Of a stretch of 35,970 nt of DNA, positions 1-12,400 are shown piece after piece. Positions within the stretch are counted from its first letter, which is position 1, and every line of letters begins with the position of its first letter. The notes under the pieces were generated by a model. The model saw nothing but the letters and a program-made list of their open reading frames with translations, searched no databases and was not told the origin of the DNA. The stretch comes from Priapulus caudatus (taxonomy: Eukaryota; Priapulida; Priapulimorpha; Priapulimorphida; Priapulidae): the NCBI RefSeq assembly GCF_000485595.1, contig NW_014577397.1:60742-96711 (forward strand), given 5' to 3'. Both the position numbers and the translations under genes were made by a program.

Positions 1-229
1 TCAGACCTTCAATGAATGCTGAATATGCATTTAATAACTTATAAATATGATTAGTAAAATATAATATTAAAATATATCAAGTAAAATAGCGTTTCAGCGA
101 AATTATTCTCCACAATGCAACTGCACTGCACTGTCTCAGATTCAAAATTGACGTATTGCCGTGTGCCAAATTTCCTGGGATCTGCCAACGAAGTATTACG
201 TGAAACCATGACAGGAATTGTCATTGTAC

Positions 230-450
230 CTGAGTAGAGACTGGCCAGGATGTTAATCGCCCGCTTCGAAGGTAAGTGACGTGTCCGGCTCTCGTGCTGA
301 CTGATTAGATTACACATTATGCTGGCAGAGGTGCGACCGAGGCTGCGGACACACAAGAGTCTGACGCCGCGCACCAGCCTCAGACTGTAGGACACGCCAG
401 AAGTCCGGTCGTCGACGAACGATCGTCTCAAGCCACTCTTCGTTTGATCC
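230..450 (-). CDS. RTTN: RTTN candidate exon 32 (frame conflict)
   Basis: Acceptor AATGCTCAG, possible donor GTACAA. The phase-0 frame reads [20 protein letters not shown], then meets a stop. A second frame, open throughout, contains [20 protein letters not shown] and [12 protein letters not shown]. This may be an exon with an indel, two exons with an unseen intron, or an exon of something else. Confidence 0.45.
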
Positions 451-3400
451 CTGAGCATTACAAGAAAATAATGATTCATATCATACTTGTTAAACATTTT
501 TTTATTTAACTATTATCATCATCATCTCTCTCTCTCTCTTTCTACCACACTAGCAAAAAGTTTACATCTGATCCATTCCCAAACTAGAGACCATCTGATT
601 GTCAACATTGATTATATACTGGTATGACACTTCTCTGTGAATTGAGTGATGAGAGGGTTACCGGTGACATTGTTCTATTAATATATATACTATTATATAT
701 ATATATATAATATAGTAATATAATCTGTACAGGACATGAGTTGCAGGCAGTACTTGTGCTGTTGTTATCGTGACCAGGTGTTGTGTGCAGTCCGGCCCAT
801 TGGCAACTGCATTTAGTATGAAGTGGGAACCTTCCAAAGTTTGCTGCTGCAGTGACAATAGGCAAGCTGTTCTCTAAAAAAAAAAAACTGGTCATACAAA
901 CTACTTCATATGATATAGAAAATATCATAGCTTCACGTTGGGAGCTCATCCAATTACATTTCTGTCATATAACATTAATAACGCCGCAAATAGTGAACTA
1001 CTGAATTTAGTTTCTACTGATAATAACACAAGTACAGATCTAGCCGTCATTGCAATCTAAATACCTGAAGGAGTCGTTGCACTGCAGCTTCAGCTAGCAG
1101 AGAGTGATAAGTAACCTCAGCCGGAACATAGAAATCTGCAAGCATGTTCTGCCAGCTGGTTGTAGAATTGTGTGTGATGCAGGAGTGCAAGCAGTGCTGG
1201 CAGACCACCAAGGACACCTGCAAACACAATATCAACGAACCACTCTAACCTGTAGCAGATAACGCCTTATAATACCCACATTCTCAGAAACAATATACTG
1301 AACTTTTATGACTACACAAAAAACACAACTGAATGTCCGGCAACGGTTTTAATAGGCGAATCCCCTTTTTTGACACACATTTAAGTACGGGTGACGATGT
1401 CACTCGGTTCATGTGCAAGATTCATCGGAACGTTGTTCAGATATCAGTAAGCATGCATCAGGAGAAAACACGCCTTACGCCAGATTCCTCATCCACACCG
1501 TCCAGGAGGGTCAGTGTAGTCAGCAGATTCAGCTAAGGGCTGCGATGTGAGATTCACCAGCACCAAAGACGCCTACATCCAAGCACAAACAAAGCAAAAC
1601 TTTCACAATTGGGCTTATAGTCGAACCCCATGGATTCTCACTATGTGATATAATGAACCTGTTTTACGCAGATGCACATGACAGCGTTATTACAAATATT
1701 TTACTTACAACTAAGGAAATTTAATCAAAACAATGCTGCTTACTACACAATCGATCGATAATTTCGTTACAAATAAGATTCATATATACAAAACCTAGTT
1801 AGGAATTGAGAGCACACTACACATCTTCACCCGAAAAATGCTCAGCTCAATGAAGCTTAATCACACCTGCTCTCGAACGATGCTGGCCTCTGAGTGGTCA
1901 AGTAGGTAGCTCAGTGTTGCTCCCCATAATCCTCCAGGAATATCCGGACAACTAGCCAGCATCACTTCCTACCGTTAACACTCTGCGTAAGAGCTGCAAC
2001 AATGCTAGGCCGGCTGCTCGTACCTGTGTGTAATGCAATTCCTTAATAGATTGACGATAAGGTACTTACGAAAAGCAAGCAGCTTGAGGTTCAAAAGGTT
2101 TGAGACACCCTCGCTAATATGGTCAAACGTATCGCTGTTCCATTTCCTAACTGACTTATTTGTCTATGAATTAGATCACTGCTCCTTCGATATTGTTGAT
2201 TAAGTTGGTTAAGCTAGACCCGCTTATATACATTTTATGCAATACACGCCGAATGAAAGACTTTGCCGGACAACTACATTACTAAGCAGATTACTAAGCA
2301 CTTACATTACTAAGCAGCGCATTATAAGCACCTACTATTGACTAAGCCCAAGCATTGTCTTAGTAATAGGGCATAACCCGTATAACATAGCAATTAACAT
2401 CGCCATGATGCTGGCTAGAGCTTTTGTATCGGTCAATCCAATCCATACGTAGGATTTAGACGGTCAGAAAGTAAAATATGAATCACACCATCAGTTATGA
2501 TCGTACAATCTTACGAGGGCAATGACAAAAGTATCAAAATCACAAGTTGATATGGTGATGAATAGGCTGATGAATAGGCTGATGTGGTGACAAGATGGGC
2601 TCTGATGACTGTAGACACGTTACCTCAGGATCCCTGTAAGCCCACAGTGGTACTACCCATGAAGAGCCGAGTCCTGTCTGCTTATCAGAGGAAGTCGTGG
2701 GAGGACTCGTGTAGATCCACTCCTGCTCCCAGTTCTTAGATGAAAGAAGAGAAAATTGAAATGGAAGAATTAGTAGCTACATTAAGAAGAATAAGAAGTT
2801 GCTTGTCAACCACACGAAATGCCATCAATTGTTCTAATGCTTACCAAATACCAGGTAAGATAATCAACATCATAACAGATATGCTAATTTAGAGCAAATA
2901 TTGAAGTCACTCCAATAGAATTTAACAGAACTATAATACAATTGCTGCATTTAATATGTGCTGTTTAACACAAGGTTTTACAATTTAGCGCAACTGATTT
3001 CTTTGCTAAGGTGAGCCGGGGAAATGACTCACAGTCTCAGGGAATGTGGCGGCCATTTCATAAGCAACATGTTGTAGGCATACAGTTGCTGCTCTGGTAA
3101 CTGCACATCCCATAAACGACATAGAGATTCCACCTCTTCCTCTGTGAAATGACATCACCACCTGAAGCCAAATTGAGGGAATTCATTACATAATTATCGA
3201 AACAAAATATAATTAACACAAGTCATGATTTGAGATGTAATAACTAAAAGAGTTACTACATATTAAATAAGTTCATTCGGTTGGTAGAATAATAGATCTA
3301 TCTGGGTTCATTGTTACTCAACCGTGTTGATTGAAAACGTACAGCTGACGTTTCGCCTCCTATCAGGTGGCTTTCTCAAAGCTGACTGAAAATTATCAGA

Positions 3401-6400
3401 GTTACTACATGCTGATGTAATAGACCAGGCATAAGATCAGCTAAAATACAATAAATATTAAATAAATTACCAGCGAACTGGTTACAGCTTCACTAGCTCA
3501 CCTCTATCAAAGCATGTACAAGATCAATGCAGAGTTTCAGTCCTTCTCCATCTGCACATCCCTTAGACCAACCAGGGCTAAAAGTCAGAAAGGCAGACCT
3601 CAAACACAAAGCATCATTTAATGACTGCATTATTAATTTATGCATTTAAATAAAAAAACTAGAAATATCACTGATAGTGGTTAATACCCCCGCAATACCG
3701 CTTTATCAGAGGGGAAATGGAAGGTCATGGTGTGGCATATATTATGAGTAAAGAATACACGGAACATAAAAATTTCCATGGCAACGCCTTGCCGACTATA
3801 AAAATGTCATGCACATCTACATTTCATGGTGATCAAGTGTATGAAGTTTGATTGGAATCCCTTGTAAACTGTGGAAGTAGTTCGCACCACAAAACCTTTT
3901 GCAACGAACTGACCCAACCGACCGACCGCCCGCCCGCCCGAGCGACCGACTGACCGTAAGATGACTCCTCCTATATACCCTCTTCAAACTTCGTTTGCGG
4001 GGGTATAATTAAGAATTCATCGAAGATCACCACATACCAGTTAAAGCTTGCTGAGCATATAAGAATGACACTGCCACAACTGTTTCTACACATGCACCTT
4101 ACCGAGCAGTGATATAGACCAAGCAGGACAGGGTGCTCTCCAGTGCAGCAAGGTTGTAAAAGTGTGTCGCTCCAGCTATGTTAAGGTGGCCAAGAAGACT
4201 CTGTACAAGAACTCCAGTTGGTGGCCTCCTGTGCAAAAAAAAAAAAACGAAAAAGGTTTTCTTCCTGTAATTTCATTTCACAACACAATTGATGCAGCAA
4301 GAATTATTCCAGCAATCAGGAAACAAAGATCTGCGCACTAATGCTGTTCTGAAACTAGCCACAAGTGATAGGGGTAATATAAAGTCAGTGAGAATTCGTG
4401 TAAAAATTATAGTATTGTAACATGCAAATAAAATGAAGTGATTTGAAACTGCTAGTGAACAAGCTGATGAAGTCAGTAAGCCAAAGAAAATCATTTTTGT
4501 TGAAGAAGTATAAATGTTTGCTTCTGCCACACTTACTGGAGTTCATCGATGCACACTTTGGAGGTGTATACCCTCACTAAAGCCAGCAGCTCCTTACTAG
4601 AGGGCGACTCTGTAGCCAAGGTGCTGCTGCTGCTGCTGCTGCTTCCTGGTGGCAGAAGCATACTGGTCAATGAGCTATCCGAGCCTGCCAGCACTTTCCA
4701 TGCCCAAGTTCGTGTCGACTCTGGGAGGGACGGTGCTATTTCCAGCATCGTCGTCACGGCAACCAGCAGATATCTCACCAGCTCCTCGTCTGCCGCGGAA
4801 TTCGGCTGGACTTCGAGAAACCTGCATTGAATGCATGAAATGGGAAGACATAATCCTGTTATATAGCTAATGTATTGAAATCGCCATTTAGCGTGAACTA
4901 AATAACTTATCAAGAATCCACGATTTCAAAATTTATTTCATATACACAGATCCTCTCACACATGATGTATGACGCAAAAATAAATACTAAATTTTGCACA
5001 GCCAACAATATACATGGTGCAAAAACTGCTCTTTAGCAACTAAGAAAAATATCTCTAACAGAACGAAAGCCAAACGCTGTTGATGAATTAGAAAAATTCA
5101 CTGCCAGTGAGGAGCTTGCAAGGCCATGTTCTCACGTTTACCAACAGACTGTCACTTAATCAATAAATATATAAAAACGGATAACAGCAATACCTACAGG
5201 AGTGAATTAAAACAAATCTGTTTTTATTTATGCCTTCTAACAATAATTTTAATAGTATTATCAGTAACAGTAATAACAACAATATGTCCCTTATATTCCT
5301 GGTGAGGATATGAATAATGAAGATGCAACTGACCAAAGTCGAGAACACCAATCACAAACACAGCAACAGAAACAACAACAACAATAATAATAATAATAAT
5401 GCCAATAATAATAGTAATAATCATGATAATAATCATGATAATAATTATGATGAATGAACCTGCTAAATGCCTCCATCCAGCTGGCTTGCTCCAGCACATA
5501 CACCGCGTCATCAGCGTGGGCGCTGCGCAACAGCAAGTAAGTGCACATGCGGCCGACGGCCTGTCTCACGGCAGCGTGACTCGTCGCGTTCGTCACCGCC
5601 GTCACAGAGTGTCGGAGACCGCAGAGAATCGCGCCGGCCATCACCGCCTCCTCCTCGGCCTCCGACAGCTTCAGGTGCTCTGGAAAACTGGTAGAGTCGC
5701 GAGATTACGGCCCAGCATCGTAGCTCAGAGGGCAATGATCAGCGAGGATTGCCATCGGTGCCGTCCGACGTCCGACGTCTGAGTCATGATCATGCTCACA
5801 GCTATGTGTGTTATGGAGTGAAAGTTGCACAGCGTGGTTACTACAATAGCAGCACCCCACAGAAAAATACTAATTAAAATTATTTGGATTGGGCTGGTAA
5901 AGCTAAACAAAGTGATCTATTAAAATTATTGTCGAACATCGTGTATTACATAGATCCTCTATCCAAGACTTCCAGTTACATGAAAAAAATACTGTGCTGA
6001 GTATTCCATGTACAAATAACTGCCAGATACACCATGATGATCAGTGTGAAAACGCTACAATGCAGACAACCACGCTTTACCATATCCATCTCAGCGCGCA
6101 CACCAAATTCAAACTTTTACATTTGATATTATTAATTATTTATTAATTATTAATTAATGATCTATTATTATTCACTCCTGATGACATGTTGGTCCGTTTT
6201 GTGAAGTTTACCAAGCACCAGAGTTGTAAACGTATTACGAGTATAATCATTCTACCAGTTGTTGGTTGTATTGGCATCACCGTGATCATATCTATACACA
6301 ATATGTATAGGTATGTATGTATGAACCATATTGTATAGATATGTTCACAGTGTTACTATATGAGATATGAAGTGTACCAAAATCTTTCAAGGACGATGGA

Positions 6401-9400
6401 TGGTCATATAGTTTGTGTTTTCTGGAGGGACTTACAGCGGATTGCCTGCTGTATACAGGCATCCCCCCCCCCTTCACTCCACCCTCATTTACTAATCTAT
6501 ATATAGTTCAGATAACACACCAAACAAAAGTATTACTTTCTTCCCTGCACGCGGTATGTGCAGTCCTGATCTTTAGGAAAGCAATATAAAAATGTTGCGA
6601 CGTTATGTAGTCATTCGCTAGACAGGTCTCCGTACTGCTTAGAAGCAAACTTAGTGCCAATTGTTCACGCACGTCTGTGTACATGACGTATACCTACTCT
6701 TGCCACATACTGTCTGTCGACGTCTATCACAGCTAGGGAATCGCTGAGCCGCTGGGCGGATATCCCGGGAGAGAGCGGGAGGGAGGGAGAGAGAGAGAAA
6801 AAATAATTGGCAATAAATAACAAAACTAGGTCACAAGTGAACGAAACGACGCGTTTGTGATCGAGTCTCGATGCAGCGCGTGACGTACTCTTCGACATGC
6901 AGCCGGCTGGCCGCGTCAGTCCTCAGGTAGGCCACCAGCGCCTCCATGCCGTTGTGCCACGACACGTTCCACTGCACCCTCAGCTCCTTTGCCCAGCCAT
7001 CCTGCAGCAGCTCGTCGCGATCGGGAGCGGGCGAACACGTGCACGCCGTAGTCACCAGCTCGTGACTCGTCGGCTTGAAAGGCAGCTTGTACCTGCGAGC
7101 ATTGACGAAAGAGATGCTACCCGCGTATGTACGCTCTCTGTGCTGTCACGTGTCAATCAAGCTCGGGTGCTAACCGACTTCAAGCCCAGCACCAAGTTGA
7201 GAGTGATGCACACGCACGCACATGCGTGGATGCACACACACGCCCACGCGCGCACACTCATGCACCCACACACGCACACGCACACGCGCGCACACTCATG
7301 CACCCACACACGCACACGCACACATACTCATGCACCCACACACGCACACGCGCGCATACTCATGCCCCCACACACGCACACGCGCGCATACTCATGCACC
7401 CACACACGCACACGCGCGCATACTCATGCACCCACACACGCACACGCGCGCATACTCATGCACCCACACTGCACACGCACGCATGCACCCACACACGCAC
7501 ACGCACGCATGCACCTACACGCACGCATGCATCCACACGCTCACGCGCGCATACTCATGCACCCACACATGCACGCACACATAACATGGATTGTTTAAAC
7601 GTCAATTAGCACATGGAAACTCCCAGTTCAGTGATGTAGCAGGGAAGCAATCAGTGGCTGGAAGGAATGAATTCATTGACTAGAATTCTATCACTCAGTT
7701 CAGATTAACGCAGTAGTGTATTAGCACAAAACTGTGTATATTTGCAACTAGTATAAAAACGTTCATGGTGAACAGAAGGATGATTCGTTTCCGAGCAATG
7801 GTACACGAGTACACGCATCATTTTTTAGCTAAGATTGACATCACAAAACACAAAACACGTATCGGAAGAAAGTTTAAATATGAATATAAATAAAACCTAC
7901 AGGTTAGCAACAATGCTTGGAAGTGAAAAGCCCCTGTCAAGACTGAGGCTTGAATCCGACTCCCCTTCGACACTGAAATCATACATTATAAGCATACAGC
8001 ATCAATTATCTATATCTCCCCGAGCAATTTATCATCTTAAAGTAAAGAATCTGCCTCTTAAAAACCAAACCACTGATGCTACGCAAAATACAAATGTAAT
8101 GATGAGCCGTGATTATTCATCGGTCTACTTCTCAGGAAAATCGTCCAAGCCAAGTAGAGATTCAAGAATAACCGACAGAGTACTGATGTAACAACATGCA
8201 GGGAAGCTGAGCTAAGAAGCACGCACGTGGCACCGATGCTAGCAACCTCGTCAAACAGCAGCAGGATGAGCAGGTGAGCGATGTCATAACACGTCTCTGC
8301 ATCGTCCTGATACATCAGAGCCGCTGCGGAAAATATCAACCAATGTATCAATGACATGTAATGAACTAATGTATTTGACTCTATTGCACTGTTCTCACGT
8401 TCAATGTTCAAATTACAGCTGTTGCTCAGTAACTCTGCAAATGTTCTGAAGGGATATGGCGTATACAGTGATATTTTGGTATACTCAAGATCTCCTCTAA
8501 TAACTTAAAAGACGTCTTTAAAAAAGTATAAACCTGCAGATGGCAGACAAATCCTAATAAATAATCGGTATAGGATATTCTAATTGAAAAGGGAAAACTT
8601 CTGCTCCTCACAATGCATTTATTGAGCTCTGGATTCCCCATTTCAACAGATTATAGATCTACATTGCAAACGTGATGCCATTCTTACACAGATTACTAAG
8701 AAATGTGGCCCTTACTCTAATGTTATACACATATATATGTGAACACTCTTAATATTCTCAATACCTCTGAGCAGTTGGAAGTAAACCAGAGATTCATGAG
8801 CAGAGCTATGACGCAGGCTGTATGAGTGGTGAGTCAAGAGCCTTAATATCTTCACACAGCCAGGGATGAATTTAATATAACTTTGCTGAAAAACCAACAG
8901 ATCACCGTTTATTTAATGAAACCTTGGGTGTGATAGAAGAGGGAGGGGGGATATATAAAGCAAGAGTATATATGGGAGAACTCCCATTATATAGCATATC
9001 TCCCATTATATACTCTTGATAATGATATATGCATAAGTTTTGTTGCGAAAATAAACGTTTCAGATCTGAAAGTCTGAAATCTTGACGAGAGATGGCGCTA
9101 CGCCTAAATGATCGCTATTTTGGTTTTCGAATATCGCGCAAATAAAAACAATAAAATATTCCAGTCAAATTACTGTAACGAAGAATCTAAAACACAATAT
9201 TACACGTATATAGGTATGATTGTAGAGTTGTTAACCAGTTAGACGAAATAAACGTAATATGACGTTGTCATCGCTCCCATAGGAGTAACAACTGTTTTGG
9301 GGCTAGCCTTACACATTCATATACCAAAATTTAACAAAATCGAATGAATCTAGATGACCATTTCCATTTTTGCCAAAAAGTGGACGTGGCTCGAAAAGTA

Positions 9401-12400
9401 GGTCGACTGGCGTGCTCCAAAATAGGACGTTCAAACCTCTCCCATAGGAGTAACAACTATATGCAATTTGAAATTAGTTGAAAATTGGTTCTTGAGTTAT
9501 CGTTGACCGTAGCCAAATGTTGACGGACGGACAGACGTACGACGAACGACACCCCATGGCAAAAGCTCATCTTGACGATGTCAAGGCGAGCTAAAAATGT
9601 GAAACTACTACAACAAAAAGTTATGACCTTTTATCAAAGGTTTTACCCAGAACCAAAAACTGACTGTATAACACCATACAACATGACAATATGTGAAATC
9701 CATTTAATGAGGATATATATCCATGAGGCATTTTAAAATTGCAATATTATTTCTACGCTATAAGAACTCACCTCTTTATCACTGTCTCTAGCTAGGGCCC
9801 AGGTCAAATGCTGTCGAACATGGGGCAAGACATCTACTTCTAAAGATGCCTGATGCAATGTGACATCTACAAAACACCCAAAAGACAAGAATAACAATTA
9901 GGGTATTCAACATTCATTGACATCAATTCTAACATTGTTTATTCTACAACAGTAACATAATAATTAAATATCGTATGGCTATCTCTTACATAGCATTTTT
10001 CAATTTATTACATTATCTTTTTACAGAATGCCATGACTGTCTTTTTTTATAAACTTACACGCATACATCTTAAATCGAATCACAAACTGTAGATAAATGC
10101 GATCTTGAAATGTCGACAATTGTCTGTAGATAATTGCGATCTTAAGCCGATTTCACATTTGGATGTACTGTGGGACTTTTTAGCTACTAAATATTTTGTT
10201 TTGTATAGTAGTAATCACTACTTTAGCTCTACAGTGCTCGTCTCGTTACAATTCAAGCGTGTACAAGCCACTTGTACATGCACCGACAACAACACAGCAT
10301 CCACCTGGAATATTTATATTTTAAAGGAAAGTCACAGGCACTCTTTTCCAGAGTAAACGCCAGCAGCTGATGTTATCACAACGTGGCAAGGATGAGCTTG
10401 GTAGGCAAAATCTTTGACCTGGCTACAGATCGGAGGTCACCGAGGATGCACAGTCACAATGCCGAATTGGCAGCACGATCATGTGGAAATGCTTGCCTTG
10501 CAGTATAAGAGCCAGCTGATCACAGGCAACCTTCCTAATGGATGCATCCGTTTTCTCGGCGGAAGTGAAAATGCTGCACACCTTCCTCATTCCCTCAGCC
10601 TATAATCATATGCCAAATATCAAAAATGAACCTGGAGTAACATACTAGCTAGAGGCCAAGGAACACGCGTACATAACGGGCGTTTCTCATCCGTTTGGTA
10701 TTAAATAGTGGAGCTCGTATACCAACATGTTTTGCGATAATCCTTTTTTATGATATGATTACAAGACATGTAATTTTCAATAGGGTCTAATGTAAAGCTA
10801 ATTAAATGCTAGACTATCCTCCCAAATTTCACGCCAGGGGTGACTCCCGATAACGCACGAAATAACAGCGTTTAGTTGAACGCTGCTATCGTCACTTTCA
10901 CGCAAGCATACTTGAATTGCGGAGACGAACGTGGGCTCGAGGCTTCTCGCATGCTCCAGAACAAAGAGATTTGGCAGGCAGGCTACATGCGCGTGCGTTA
11001 GATCTGGGTGCTTCTCCGCAGCATTGTCCTCGCGTGCTAGCATCGTCACGAGTCTTGATGCAGCATCTATCCTGACTCTGCACGCCATGGCAAACATTTA
11101 ACGATTTGCAGTACAGTACGTCTACAATCTTAATAAACGCTACTATTAATTACTAATTATTAATAATTACTATTAATGTATACTATTAAGTATACATGTC
11201 TGACGATTTTTCAGATTTATATGAAAAAGCCTGCATGTGAAAAATGAAAATGATTAACTTTAGCTTCAACACAAACTTAAGCTTGATCTTCAAGTCTCAC
11301 CGATGATCCGGGGAGAAAAGCAGTCGCACATTTCCTCTCAACACCTCAAGGCTGGATAACTTCTCAAAGTTACCATCAGATGGCAGTTCAACCAAATGTA
11401 ACAAACACTTCCCAAGATCACTGTTACTGTCCGTATAGCCCTGTATATAAAAATGTTGTAGATTGAAACCTCTAATATTTTCTCTAAGTAACAGTTAGCT
11501 ACCACCTCACTGAGATATCTTTGTAGCCTTCAAATGAGATATTGAAGTGGACTGAGTGACATTAAATATGATTGAGTATAAAACTTATGAACATAAACAA
11601 ATTCATTTCCAGGGGTGAGTAAATAGGAAATATATGGACATGACATGCATTAAAATCACACACACACACTTTGTCTTCTGCAAACATGTACAGTATATCA
11701 GATAGTGAAATTGATAATGCCTTCTGAAGTGCTGAGAGCTGTTGTGACCAGCAGTGCTAGCTGGCTCCAGTACTCCTGACTATTGCTATTGCTTGCTTAC
11801 CTGGAGTACCGGCATCAGTGTACTGATGTGGTCCATCAGCTGACTCCACATGGAGGTGGTCATAAGCAGCTGACTCTTCAGCAAATGTAACAGTATCTGG
11901 CCACCATATCGAGACACCTAAATGTATACAATTTACGCAATCACATGTGAGCAAAAGATATCGTTTACATTCCACAGTTTCAAAACAACTTGATAGAAAA
12001 CAATTATATATGCAGTAGCTATTTTCACGCCAAATTGTGCTGTACGGTCATACATACAAGTTATTTTTGAATGGATAGCAAAATCTTATTGTTTCTCGAA
12101 GTCAGGCGATTTTGCCTGAATAACAATAGTGTATATTATCTTGTGTGCTTACCAAAATCTCACTCTTCTAAAAATAAAGTAAACCTGGCTGAAATTCTGA
12201 ACGTTTTACCACAAATAACCATTGAACAAGGACAAAGCCAAAATATGAAAACAAACAACACATCGCAAATGATACAAATTCTCTCGTATACAGACATTTC
12301 TTTTTGCTCGGCTCCTGTGTAGGAAATCTCCAACAACTTTCGCGAGGCTACATGATTTTAACGATCTACTTCCTAATCGCTATCACATATATTCACGACA

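Noticed and set aside
1065-1217. Alternative exon 30 frame [19 protein letters not shown]
   Set aside because: It looks armadillo-like but does not fit the phase of exon 29's second part and stops inside the exon. Kept only as a note.
3290-3400. Sequence with ACGTTTCGCCTCCTATCAGG, resembling a known type of dispersed repeat
   Set aside because: No ends, copies or duplication can be seen in this window, so it was not listed as an element.
5224-5511. Ile/Val-rich frames that look like membrane segments
   Set aside because: They come from AAT/ATT microsatellite sequence beside RTTN exon 23.
7250-7570. CRISPR-like array of about 32-bp units
   Set aside because: Units are contiguous with no unique spacers, and the genome is eukaryotic.
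6897-7609. Long plus-strand His/Thr/Ala-rich open frames
   Set aside because: They are translations of the CA/CG minisatellite, open in several frames at once, with no splice or homology support.
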